Shown here piece by piece: positions 39,961-47,947 of a stretch of 64,000 nt of DNA. Both the position numbers and the translations under genes were made by a program. Origin of the DNA: a virus. Every line of letters starts with the position of its first letter. The stretch's first letter is position 1. The DNA lies in the IMG/VR virus record IMGVR_UViG_3300029911_000001, positions 124,001 through 188,000 of that record; one strand, given 5' to 3'. Below the pieces are notes generated by a model. That model did no database searches. It was not told the origin of the DNA and saw only the letters and a list, made by a program, of their open reading frames with translations.

Positions 39961-40797
39961 ATGGGTTGTCTGAATTCTGATGAGAGCTTCGAACACTGGT
40001 TTGGCAACATCCACCTGAGCGGTCTGTGCAATCGCTCGTGCTACTTCTGCATCGGCCAGCACATGATGGACTTGGACAGCTACGACGTGCTGAAGACGTG
40101 GCCGCTGCCCAACCTCGATGAGTTCTCCACCCAGTTGGCGAAGAGACCGGTGAAGGAAATCTGCCTGACCGGCACCAACACCGACCCGCTGCTCTATGCT
40201 CACCACCCGGAGTTGACGACCTACCTGCGTGCGAAGTTCCCCGGTGTGCCTCTGGCTATCCGCACGAACGCAGCGGCCTACACGCCTGAGCTACTGTCGC
40301 TCTACGACCGTGCCAGCTTTTCTATCAGCAGCTTCAACCCGGACATCTATGTGAAGATGATGGGACAGGGCAAGCCGCCCAACATCGAACGCATCATGGC
40401 GAACCACCCGGACATGAGCCTAAAGGTCAACGTCGTGTTGGGGCCGGAGAACCTTGGCGACGACCTTACGAAGACGCTGAACTATCTCTCTTCACTCGGC
40501 ATGAAGCGTGTGAACCTGCGTGAGCCCTACGGCCAGCCTCACATCGGCGACCCGCTGGTACACTCGCCGCTGCACAAGGTAGTCTTTGGTATGCCCTGCC
40601 ACCTTGTTGGCGACATGGAAGTTACATACTGGGACGTACACTACGTTGAAGTAGAGAGCGTCAACCTCTATGCCAGCGGACGTGTCAGCGAGACCTACCC
40701 AGTGACACTGGGTCACTCTCCCAAGGGTGAAGTACATGACCAAGGCTTCTACCCGACCTCCGGGCGTATACGTGAACAATGGGTGATTCTTAAGTAA
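39961..40797 (+). CDS. Radical SAM enzyme
   Basis: 278 residues with the signature CNRSCYFC (Cys23, Cys27, Cys30, CX3CX2C) and a barrel-like continuation (EICLTGTNTDPL, LAIRTNAAAYT, SLKVNVVLG). No auxiliary cluster motif is obvious. The family makes a 5'-deoxyadenosyl radical for many reactions; the substrate cannot be inferred. It lies 10 bases after the XPD-like helicase gene, possibly in one operon, and overlaps the next gene by one base. Confidence 0.82.
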   Translation: MGCLNSDESFEHWFGNIHLSGLCNRSCYFCIGQHMMDLDSYDVLKTWPLPNLDEFSTQLAKRPVKEICLTGTNTDPLLYAHHPELTTYLRAKFPGVPLAIRTNAAAYTPELLSLYDRASFSISSFNPDIYVKMMGQGKPPNIERIMANHPDMSLKVNVVLGPENLGDDLTKTLNYLSSLGMKRVNLREPYGQPHIGDPLVHSPLHKVVFGMPCHLVGDMEVTYWDVHYVEVESVNLYASGRVSETYPVTLGHSPKGEVHDQGFYPTSGRIREQWVILK

Positions 40798-41093
40798 TGC
40801 GTAAGACTTCCACGCCTCGATACCCTCAACCCCGCGACGTTGCCCCGGTGAAGAGGGCTCTTGAACAGTACATCCCCATGGAGGCACCGCTGCAATACTG
40901 TATGCGGTTCTCCATCAAGAACACGCCCAACTTTCGGCTGCAATCACAGACGAATGAAATTGTGTGGTACGTAGATGTGTATAAGGGTCACTACTACCAT
41001 GTAACCATAAACAGTTCGACGGAAGTATGCCGGACTATCCCCGCGTTGGTGACCTATATGTGGCGACGGCTAGGGGTTACACCTAAACGATGA
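40797..41093 (+). CDS. Hypothetical protein
   Basis: 98 residues from ATG 40797 (TAATG overlap). Basic start, then a beta-rich domain (EIVWYVDVYKGHYYHVTI). No family is recognised. Coupled to the radical SAM gene, so a small partner protein is possible. Confidence 0.55.
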   Translation: MRKTSTPRYPQPRDVAPVKRALEQYIPMEAPLQYCMRFSIKNTPNFRLQSQTNEIVWYVDVYKGHYYHVTINSSTEVCRTIPALVTYMWRRLGVTPKR

Positions 41094-41101
41094 AAGCGTC
41101 G

Positions 41102-41107
41102 TATTAC
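41102..41107 (+). promoter_or_regulatory. TATTAC box 5 nt before an ATG
   Basis: TCGTATTACACATC directly precedes ATG 41113; no Shine-Dalgarno sequence is present. Confidence 0.45.
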
Positions 41108-41112
41108 ACATC

Positions 41113-41811
41113 ATGGAGCCAATAGTACAACTGAAGACCCTCGATGACTTGAAGAAGGTGCTCTACCTTCAAAAGACCATCACCGCACAAGCCAAGAATG
41201 AACTACTTTCCGTTGTTAACGAGAAGGTCCTCGACCCGGAGGCCATCGGCGACGATGCTGTCAAACAGATACGTGAGTTCATGGAGGAAGAGAGAAAGGT
41301 ACTCACGAAGTATGCCAAGTATCCTACCCTTACCGAGTATCAGTTGATGCCCAGTTCCTATGACGGCTACAAGTGGGGAGCCACCTTTGGCGTAACCCTG
41401 CTCATCGGAGAACTCATTTTCGAACAGTTGAATAAAGCATATCCTCACTTCACTCACGTCTCTCGTCACCTCTTCCTCATCCTTCTCAGTGAACTCGACA
41501 GTCCTCAGCATGAGTACCTCATTGAACCTTTGGAAAAGGCTCTGCGTATTAAGGTCACCAGCGAGGGACAGGAAATCACCCCGGAGCAACGCAAGGAGTA
41601 CATCCGAGGCATGGTCAATCAGTTCGTGGAGACCACGGTCGCCCTGTGCGAAGGCTATGGTTTGATGAAGGTGAAGAAGGGCGGAGTGGTTATCACCCCG
41701 GTAGGCAAGAGGGTTCTGCTGCATCTAGCAGACGCGGCTAGGTTTGTGGAGGATATGACTAAGGCCCACAACAAGTTCCAGATTTCAAAGCCTAAACTAT
41801 CCATGGGATGA
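41113..41811 (+). CDS. Hypothetical protein
   Basis: 232 residues, predominantly helical, with a hydrophobic central segment (GATFGVTLLIGELIF) that is short for a membrane span and a long charged helical C-terminus. No family is recognised. It lies among DNA-metabolism genes. Confidence 0.55.
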   Translation: MEPIVQLKTLDDLKKVLYLQKTITAQAKNELLSVVNEKVLDPEAIGDDAVKQIREFMEEERKVLTKYAKYPTLTEYQLMPSSYDGYKWGATFGVTLLIGELIFEQLNKAYPHFTHVSRHLFLILLSELDSPQHEYLIEPLEKALRIKVTSEGQEITPEQRKEYIRGMVNQFVETTVALCEGYGLMKVKKGGVVITPVGKRVLLHLADAARFVEDMTKAHNKFQISKPKLSMG

Positions 41812-41823
41812 GCGGGAGTACCT

Positions 41824-42630
41824 TTGCCAGACATCAAGAAAAAGAAGGACAACAAATTCAGACCGGGCCGACTGGTGTCAGAATTTAACCCTGTCCCGGT
41901 TCTGTTGTCTCAAAAGACTTACAATCGTTACAATATTCTTGTAGGCGAAGACAGACCACAGGAGCGTCTTGCTGAGCAGGTACTCGGAGTCTACTGTCAA
42001 CAGGCTGATACCCTCAGCGATTCCGACATGCTGGTGGATGACCAGCCCAAGTTGTTCCGGGTGTTTTCCGCCAAACACGTCACTCTCTCGCCTCAGGTTA
42101 AGGATATGACATCGTTCTGGTCACTCGACCCTATCGAGAAGGGCTCAGCCGGGGCGAACGCTATTGTACGGTACGCCGCTACTCTCCTCGACGTGGACAA
42201 GCCGTCCAAGGACGTTGTAGAGAGGCTGGCAGACCACTTGGCTACGTCAGGTACCATCGAGGACATCCGCGTAGCTCTGTGGACGGCTGTGTGGCATCTA
42301 ACCGGACCTCCAATACCTGAAGGTAAGCGGTGGCCGCAGCCATGGGAAGACCGAGTACTGTGGTTCCAGATTCCCGGAGTACAGCCGGAGTATCGTCTGA
42401 ACAGCCTGTACCTAGACCTTACAGCGTACACCCTGTCAATTGCTGATGAAGAATCTACCCTCAAGAAGGCTGGGTTGCGTATTTCCCCATCTAAGCTCAA
42501 GTTCTTCAAAAAACTGAAGTTAGACTACACTAAAGTGCATGACACCATCGAGCTACTTGACCTCTGGCGCACAAAGCGGACTGACCCTTTTATTTGTGCT
42601 TTTCGTATCTCTAACCTATGGAAACCGTAG
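41824..42630 (+). CDS. Hypothetical protein
   Basis: 268 residues from TTG 41824 with GGGAG upstream. Basic N-terminus (KKKKDNKFRPGR), then a mixed domain with Trp-rich patches (AVWHLTGPP, RWPQPWEDRVLWF). No family is recognised. A polymerase accessory role was considered but nothing supports it. Confidence 0.55.
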   Translation: MPDIKKKKDNKFRPGRLVSEFNPVPVLLSQKTYNRYNILVGEDRPQERLAEQVLGVYCQQADTLSDSDMLVDDQPKLFRVFSAKHVTLSPQVKDMTSFWSLDPIEKGSAGANAIVRYAATLLDVDKPSKDVVERLADHLATSGTIEDIRVALWTAVWHLTGPPIPEGKRWPQPWEDRVLWFQIPGVQPEYRLNSLYLDLTAYTLSIADEESTLKKAGLRISPSKLKFFKKLKLDYTKVHDTIELLDLWRTKRTDPFICAFRISNLWKP

Positions 42631-42636
42631 TATTAT
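42631..42636 (+). promoter_or_regulatory. TATTAT box upstream of the outer-membrane-like gene
   Basis: CCGTAGTATTATAGAGG lies 32 bases before ATG 42669, directly after the stop of the previous gene. With TTTGGAG as ribosome site this gives a normal short leader. Confidence 0.55.
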
Positions 42637-42668
42637 AGAGGATGGGTCAACTGACCTTTGGAGATGTT

Positions 42669-43292
42669 ATGAAGCGTATCGCTTTGATGTTTGCAGCAGT
42701 TCTTACCCTTGCAGCAATGACCGTAGGCTCCGCCTCAGCACAGAATGGTGTGTTCGCACCGTATGCAACCGCTGGCGTTAGTGTTCAGAGTGGTGCTGTC
42801 GTAAACAAGACCAACCCGAACTTCGCAGTAGGTGGTGGTATCGAGTCCAGCAGCAAGTATCTCTTGCTCGACGCCAATACGACCTACAATACCGCCAACA
42901 ACGTCGTGACCAGCAACGGCTATACTGTCAACACTCAGGCAAGCGCATACCTCAAGTTGACCAAGGTTCTGGTCGGTGTCGGAGTGGACTCATCCATCAC
43001 CAACCTTACCCCCACCACGGCAGAGAAGGCGTTAAAGTCAGTATCCACTCAGAGCTTCCACCCGTTCATCGGCGTCGGCTACCAAACCTCGAAGCTGCGT
43101 GTTGAGGGAGCCTACCTGCTCCCGGCGAAGGATGCGGTCAACAACGAGCGTATCGCAAACGGCATCGCAGAGGTCTTCCTCGCCAAGCATGTTCGGGCGA
43201 CTGGATCATTGGTTCTCGACAGCGCGGTATCTACCGGTAACCCCCGTCAGTTGTCGGTCGGTGCCGGTGTTGGGCTGAAGTTTGTTCTGTAA
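42669..43292 (+). CDS. Secreted, outer-membrane beta-barrel-like protein
   Basis: 207 residues from ATG 42669. A classic Sec signal peptide is visible (MKRIALMFAAVLTLAAM, cut after SASA). The mature part alternates short amphipathic strands (SKYLLLDANTTYN, ASAYLKLTKVLVGVGV, HPFIGVGYQ, LSVGAGVGLKFVL) and ends in a hydrophobic strand like an outer-membrane signal. ATG 42642 is less likely because it would bury the signal peptide. On a phage such a protein may mask receptors or alter the surface. It has its own promoter-like box and terminator. Confidence 0.75.
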   Translation: MKRIALMFAAVLTLAAMTVGSASAQNGVFAPYATAGVSVQSGAVVNKTNPNFAVGGGIESSSKYLLLDANTTYNTANNVVTSNGYTVNTQASAYLKLTKVLVGVGVDSSITNLTPTTAEKALKSVSTQSFHPFIGVGYQTSKLRVEGAYLLPAKDAVNNERIANGIAEVFLAKHVRATGSLVLDSAVSTGNPRQLSVGAGVGLKFVL

Positions 43293-43322
43293 CTAGAAGA
43301 CCAGAAATACATATCGTGGTTG

Positions 43323-43356
43323 AAACGCTCACCCTTCGGGGTGAGCGTTTTGTTTT
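43323..43356 (+). terminator. Intrinsic terminator with UUCG loop
   Basis: A 12-bp perfect stem (AAACGCTCACCC and GGGTGAGCGTTT) with a TTCG loop followed by TGTTTT. It ends the outer-membrane-like gene. Confidence 0.95.
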
Positions 43357-43422
43357 GCCATAAATACTGATGAAATCTCACTATCAAACTAATGGTATAA
43401 GCAGTCTTTTTGAGGGATTAGA

Positions 43423-43755
43423 ATGGCAAATTCGCGTGTAGGTCGGGAACTATTGGTAGCTCGGGTGCAAAAGACCCTTAACTTATCAACCAAGAAAGAA
43501 GCGGAGGAGTTACTTAAGAAGATCATCGTCTGCATTGAAGAGACCTTGATTGACAACCTCGACAACGATAAGTTCTCCATGAAACTAAATAGCTTCGGCA
43601 AGTTTAGCATTCATCATAAACCCGGCATTCTGAGAAATATCCCCTTTACGGGGGAGACAAAGATGACCGAGGACAAACGTAAGGTACGATTTGTGGCACT
43701 GGGGAACCTTCGTAGATTAGAGAGGAAAGAGGGTGCCCGGAGTACCTCAGCATAG
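43423..43755 (+). CDS. HU/IHF-family DNA-binding protein
   Basis: 110 residues with the HU fold signature: an N-terminal helix pair, then LNSFGKFSIHHKPGILRNIPFTGE, which matches the FGxFxxxxKxxRxxxNPxTGE pattern of HU/IHF. Slightly longer than host HU (~90) with a basic C-terminal tail. It probably bends or compacts phage DNA. Confidence 0.88.
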   Translation: MANSRVGRELLVARVQKTLNLSTKKEAEELLKKIIVCIEETLIDNLDNDKFSMKLNSFGKFSIHHKPGILRNIPFTGETKMTEDKRKVRFVALGNLRRLERKEGARSTSA

Positions 43756-43888
43756 GTTGGGCTATACAAAGAAATGTTTTAAGTATGCGGTTCAAACTGT
43801 GCTTTACGACAGTATTAAAACCGTAGAGCAGTAAAGACACTCGCAAATAATAAACTAATCCACTCGAAACGAAAGGTATCACAGTCAT

Positions 43889-44716
43889 ATGGCAAAGTTT
43901 GATGATGAACTGGATGTACTTCCTACGTCGAAGCCCACTTCGACCGCCTCCACCGCAGCAGCAACCACCGCCGTCGAAGTTGAAGACGATGGTGAGATTG
44001 CAACTCCTACACCGGCAGCAAAGGCTCAGCACGTTGTGACTGAAACCGATGATGTCGTACAGAGCGTCAAGTTCGGCGACTCGAAGATTATGGCGAAGGG
44101 CGACGGGCTCAATCGCATTCGTGCAGAGAAGGGCAAGGTTGTTCGCTTCGCTCTCCTCAACTTCATCGACCCGTATTCGGCGAAGTCTCACTTCGTTGAC
44201 ACCAAGGATAAGAAGGGTACGTTCCTCTGCCTCCCGGCGAAGAAGGATGAGATTCCCTACTGCTGCACCAAGATGGAAGAAGAGGGTATGCTCCACGTTG
44301 TCGCCCTCGCTGTCTTGTACACCAACGCAGACCAGAAGACTGGCAAGTACACCATCGCCGGTCAGCCGATTGAATGGGAAGTCGGTTACGTTGACCTCTC
44401 CCGTTCGAACTACCGCTCCGTGTCCAATCTCGCACCCGAGGATTCTTCGGTGTTCGACATTGACCTTGTGATGAGCAAGAAGGACAACGGCATCGGCTAC
44501 GAGTTCGTGCTCTGCGCGACCAAGGCGAAGTGGAAGCTGAACCCCGCTCTCGCTGAGGAAGTGGAAGAAGCGGCCAAGAAGTACGTCAATGACGGCGGCA
44601 AGAAGCTGAAGAACAAGCTCGGTCGTAGCATCACTCTGAACGAGTGGAAGCTGATGCTTGCTGGTCAGGCCAAGTCCGGCGCGGAAGCCTCTTTGGATGA
44701 CATCGAGGACCTGTAG
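43889..44716 (+). CDS. Putative single-stranded DNA-binding protein
   Basis: 275 residues. The N-terminal ~50 are Thr/Ala/Glu-rich, the core is a mixed beta-rich domain with a Cys pair (IPYCCTKMEEEGM), and the C-terminus ends in an acidic tail (EASLDDIEDL) as in SSB and gp32 proteins. It lies between HU and other replication genes. The match is by layout and tail rather than a clear OB-fold signature. ATG 43889 has GAAAGG upstream. Confidence 0.5.
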   Translation: MAKFDDELDVLPTSKPTSTASTAAATTAVEVEDDGEIATPTPAAKAQHVVTETDDVVQSVKFGDSKIMAKGDGLNRIRAEKGKVVRFALLNFIDPYSAKSHFVDTKDKKGTFLCLPAKKDEIPYCCTKMEEEGMLHVVALAVLYTNADQKTGKYTIAGQPIEWEVGYVDLSRSNYRSVSNLAPEDSSVFDIDLVMSKKDNGIGYEFVLCATKAKWKLNPALAEEVEEAAKKYVNDGGKKLKNKLGRSITLNEWKLMLAGQAKSGAEASLDDIEDL

Positions 44717-44744
44717 TCCCTAAACCTTTTCAACTAACACAGAG

Positions 44745-44768
44745 GGGGAGCCGTTTGGCTCCCCTTTT
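44745..44768 (+). terminator. Intrinsic terminator
   Basis: GGGGAGCC and GGCTCCCC form an 8-bp stem with a GTTT loop, followed by TTTT. A TATACT box for the Nudix gene begins three bases later. Confidence 0.88.
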
Positions 44769-44770
44769 GC

Positions 44771-44776
44771 TATACT
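44771..44776 (+). promoter_or_regulatory. TATACT box upstream of the Nudix gene
   Basis: TTTTGCTATACTCTG lies 19 bases before ATG 44796, immediately after a terminator. GGAGG provides the ribosome site. Confidence 0.55.
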
Positions 44777-44795
44777 CTGTAACTGGAGGCTTCAA

Positions 44796-45323
44796 ATGGA
44801 ATGGCCTAAGAATCTACCAGAGTGGGACAAGGCGAACCCCGAGTACGCTCCCAAGCAATACTCCCCATCATCCCGGCCTATGGCGTACCCCGGTGTAGCC
44901 ATCGGGGTTATCGTACTCAGTGAAGAGGGATTGGTGCTGCTCGGCAAGCGTAAGGGTGAGCTTGGAACAGGCATGTACTCTCTACCCGGTGGCAAGGTAG
45001 ACTACGGCGAGACGCCCATTGCAGCCGCCCTTCGTGAAGTCAGGGAAGAGACCCATCTTGAATTGAAGGACGTACGCTTCACGGGCTTTGTCACCAATGA
45101 CTACTTCCCGGAGCAGGGTAAACAATACCTCTGCATGTACTACATGGCGACCGTTGTTGATGAGGGCGACTTGGAGGTTCTGGAGCCCACCAAGGTTGAG
45201 TCGTGGGACTGGTACTACCCTGATGGACTGCCCCGTCCGATGTGGGCAAACACGGGCAACTTGATTGCGACACTGTGTCGCGGGGACAGGTTTGAAAACC
45301 CCGATATTGGTGAAACTATTTAG
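44796..45323 (+). CDS. Nudix hydrolase
   Basis: 175 residues with a full Nudix box at about residues 65-87 (GGKVDYGETPIAAALREVRE followed by ET), matching GX5EX7REUXEEXGU. The enzyme cleaves a nucleoside diphosphate linked to another group; candidates include oxidised nucleotides, ADP-ribose or capped RNA. Substrate unknown. It is a single-gene unit with its own promoter-like box and a following hairpin. Confidence 0.9.
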   Translation: MEWPKNLPEWDKANPEYAPKQYSPSSRPMAYPGVAIGVIVLSEEGLVLLGKRKGELGTGMYSLPGGKVDYGETPIAAALREVREETHLELKDVRFTGFVTNDYFPEQGKQYLCMYYMATVVDEGDLEVLEPTKVESWDWYYPDGLPRPMWANTGNLIATLCRGDRFENPDIGETI

Positions 45324-45360
45324 TAGAGTAGAACGACAACCGACATTGAATAACTATGAG

Positions 45361-45382
45361 CCCCCTATGTAATAGGGGGTTT
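45361..45382 (+). terminator. Hairpin, likely terminator
   Basis: CCCCCTAT and ATAGGGGG form an 8-bp stem with a 3-base loop, followed by TTTAAA. The T run is short. AAAGGAGG for the next gene lies directly after. Confidence 0.6.
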
Positions 45383-45396
45383 AAAGGAGGACGACC

Positions 45397-46146
45397 TTGA
45401 TAATTTGTGGGCTGGATTTTGAGACTACTGGGATTCAACCCACTGCCTCCGTTACAGAGGTGGGGCTCGTACTATGGGATACTTCAATATTGGCCCCTGT
45501 GAGGATGGCAGGGTACCTTGTTGACCCCGGTGAAGGGGCTGTATGGGAGCCAGAAACTCAAGAAATTAACAAAATCAACCCCAGCCTTTGTGCGGAGTAT
45601 GGGACTGAAAGTCTACGTGCGCTTAAACAGACACTCCTTTGGATTCAACAGGCTGATGTAGTTTGTGCTCACAATGGACGCAACTTTGACAGACTGGTGC
45701 TTAAACGGTGGGCGGAGAAGTATGGACTTGATTGGTTTCCAGACAAGCTGTGGATAGATACCACACAGGATTTGGAAGTCACAGCCCATAGCAGTAAGCG
45801 GCTCAACTACATGGCAGCGGATAATGGACTTTTGAACCCATTTCCTCACCGCGCCTTATTCGACGTGATGACCATGCTCAAAATTCTTGGGTTCTATCCT
45901 CTGGATAAAGTTATCGAGGCCGCGAGGACTCCCAACATCGCGGTGAAGATTGTCCACGTCCCCTTTGAGAAGAAGGACTGGCCTAAGGCCCACGGGTTTC
46001 ATGCTTACTACGACAAGAAGAAGGACAAGTTCCAGTTTTGGGTGAAGGTGTTCAAGGAGAATAAGTTCGAGGAAGAGTTTGAAGAGGTAAAGGAAGCAGG
46101 TTTCGTGCTGGAGAAGCTACCGGCGATACCTGAAGGCGTCTACTAG
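45397..46146 (+). CDS. DnaQ-like 3'-5' exonuclease
   Basis: 249 residues from TTG 45397, with a strong AAAGGAGG site. Exo I LDFETTG (6-12), Exo II HNGRNFDR and an Exo III region HRALFDV fit the DEDDh family. A C-terminal ~90-residue basic/acidic region is extra. It may proofread or trim DNA or RNA ends. The next gene starts one base after its stop. Confidence 0.82.
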   Translation: MIICGLDFETTGIQPTASVTEVGLVLWDTSILAPVRMAGYLVDPGEGAVWEPETQEINKINPSLCAEYGTESLRALKQTLLWIQQADVVCAHNGRNFDRLVLKRWAEKYGLDWFPDKLWIDTTQDLEVTAHSSKRLNYMAADNGLLNPFPHRALFDVMTMLKILGFYPLDKVIEAARTPNIAVKIVHVPFEKKDWPKAHGFHAYYDKKKDKFQFWVKVFKENKFEEEFEEVKEAGFVLEKLPAIPEGVY

Positions 46147-46401
46147 ATGACCCTCTTGTTCTTACTCTACTTTGCCCTCTCCTACCCTAACTCCCCACCT
46201 ACAATTGCGGTGGACTCCATCGGCATTGATGGCATGACTGCCAAGGTTTCAATTCTAGGTGGTTGCTACGACATGCCCGAAGACCGCAAGGTGTTTATGG
46301 GGGATAACGGACTGGCCGCTGTGGGAAGTGACTGCTCCGAGGCTTTCACTCTATGGGAGAGTTTACCTGTTCCCAAGCTGTCTCCAATGTACAAAATCTG
46401 A
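46147..46401 (+). CDS. Small exported or membrane-anchored protein
   Basis: 84 residues with an N-terminal hydrophobic stretch (MTLLFLLYFALSY) and a small domain with two Cys (LGGCYDMPED, SDCSEAF) that could form a disulfide outside the cytoplasm. No family is recognised. Confidence 0.5.
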   Translation: MTLLFLLYFALSYPNSPPTIAVDSIGIDGMTAKVSILGGCYDMPEDRKVFMGDNGLAAVGSDCSEAFTLWESLPVPKLSPMYKI

Positions 46402-46402
46402 G

Positions 46403-46408
46403 TATTAC
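46403..46408 (+). promoter_or_regulatory. TATTAC box 7 nt before an ATG
   Basis: GAGTATTACACTGTAG precedes ATG 46416; no Shine-Dalgarno sequence. Same class as the boxes at 41102 and 24076. Confidence 0.45.
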
Positions 46409-46415
46409 ACTGTAG

Positions 46416-47303
46416 ATGGCAAAGAACAAAAAAGCAGTAGTTCTCAAAGTACCCGCCCCACTTCCAGAAGTGAAGCAGTGGCTTATCCTTGGCCTCGACC
46501 CTTCTATGAGTCGAACCGGATACGCTCTCATGCGGGTTCGCCGCAAGTTAGAAGATGACGACCCCGGCACCCGAGCTACTTGGCTGTCAGCCGGTTCTGT
46601 GAAGCCTGAAGTAGCCTCCGAGCCCATCTGGCTCCGGGGTAAGATGATGGCCCTCCACCTACGCAACATAGTGGAAGATGCCTCCGCTCAAATCCTGAGC
46701 ACCGACCCCACAGCTTGGAACCTGACCCTACGCCCGGAGGCGTTCTGGACAGATGAGAAGAAGGAACCGTCCTTGGGCCTCATCATCAGCATGGAATACC
46801 CGACGCCGATGAACGACTTCCTCGTGGCGTTGAACCGGATTATCCATCTAGTTTTCTTCGAAACCGATTTGTGGCAGAGGTTTGCCACAGTTCGGGTACT
46901 AACTACCAATGCGGCTACGCTCAGGTCGTTGATGGGTCTTACTAAAACAGGAGCGAAAAACAAGGGCGAGAACATTGCACGCGCCTACGATTTCATTGAC
47001 AAAACTGCATACCCCAAACTAGATACCGATGCTTGCGATGCTGTGTTGTTAGGTATGATGGCTCGGCACACGGCTTCTATCTTAATGGGGCACGTTGATG
47101 AAGTCCCAGATAAGCATCTTTTGTCCTTATGCAACGCTGCTCAGGAAGTGAAGGGTAAAGGAACCCGTTCCAGAATCATCACTAAGGGGTTACTACATCG
47201 TAAGGAGTATTTTTACGATTATGTAAAAAACAACTACGTACTCTTAGTTAGAGACGCCAGTAAGGCGTCACAAAGGTGTACGAAGCATGAGTATCAGTTG
47301 TAA
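46416..47303 (+). CDS. RuvC-like Holliday junction resolvase
   Basis: 295 residues with RNase H-fold acid positions: LILGLDPSMSRTGYAL (Asp28), SMEYP (Glu) and TDACDAVLLGMMA near residue 210. The order fits RuvC-like phage resolvases that cut branched DNA before packaging. The C-terminal ~50 residues (KGLLHRKEYFYDYVKNN) look basic and AT-rich and end inside the adjoining HNH gene, so the natural 3' end may have been altered by that insertion. Confidence 0.75.
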   Translation: MAKNKKAVVLKVPAPLPEVKQWLILGLDPSMSRTGYALMRVRRKLEDDDPGTRATWLSAGSVKPEVASEPIWLRGKMMALHLRNIVEDASAQILSTDPTAWNLTLRPEAFWTDEKKEPSLGLIISMEYPTPMNDFLVALNRIIHLVFFETDLWQRFATVRVLTTNAATLRSLMGLTKTGAKNKGENIARAYDFIDKTAYPKLDTDACDAVLLGMMARHTASILMGHVDEVPDKHLLSLCNAAQEVKGKGTRSRIITKGLLHRKEYFYDYVKNNYVLLVRDASKASQRCTKHEYQL

Positions 47304-47880
47304 CCCGCGTTCGGATTTAGTGTCCCTTGTTGGTAAACGTTATGGGTATCTGGTAGTTGAATCCTATGCTGGAAGTAAGCGGTGGTATTGTGTCTGCGAT
47401 TGCGGCAATAAGAAAACGGTAAGCTCCGGGAACCTTAGACTCAGTGAACGGTTGAATCGAAAATCGTCCTGCGGATGTTTGTGGGGGTATAAGAACCCAG
47501 CTAATCGAAACCGTAGAGTCGTATCTAATGACGAAGCTGCTATTCATTCTATTTGGCTAGAACATCGTCGTAGAGCCCATAAGATAAATGAGGCGTCGGC
47601 TCCTTGGAATATACCTGAACCTCTATTTACCTCACTTATCACATCCCCTTGTAGGTACTGTGGCGAGATAGGCAGTAACACGCACATTCACACATATAGA
47701 AAGGTTGGAGACACAGGGGAGTTTAGGTATAACGGCCTAGATCGCAGTAACCCCCAAAAAGGGTACACATTGGATAATGTCATCCCGTGTTGTTGGCAGT
47801 GCAATAAGACTAAAGGCAAGTTGTCTCATGATGATTTCATCAGATACATATGTCGAGTAACTCAACATCTTGGTATTTAG
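47287..47880 (+). CDS. HNH homing endonuclease
   Basis: 197 residues. An N-terminal zinc ribbon (WYCVCDCGNKK, SSCGC) is followed by the HNH core: CRYCGE, then NGLDRSNPQKGYTLDNVIPC and CWQCNKTKG. This matches free-standing phage HNH endonucleases. It overlaps the resolvase gene by 17 bases and stands just ahead of the RecA-like gene, conserved targets typical for such elements. Confidence 0.88.
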   Translation: MSISCNPRSDLVSLVGKRYGYLVVESYAGSKRWYCVCDCGNKKTVSSGNLRLSERLNRKSSCGCLWGYKNPANRNRRVVSNDEAAIHSIWLEHRRRAHKINEASAPWNIPEPLFTSLITSPCRYCGEIGSNTHIHTYRKVGDTGEFRYNGLDRSNPQKGYTLDNVIPCCWQCNKTKGKLSHDDFIRYICRVTQHLGI

Positions 47881-47947
47881 TGTGTAGTACCCCTACACTC
47901 CATGACAATAGGTCGAAGAGAGTGAAACAGGGTTGGAGGAAAACGCT

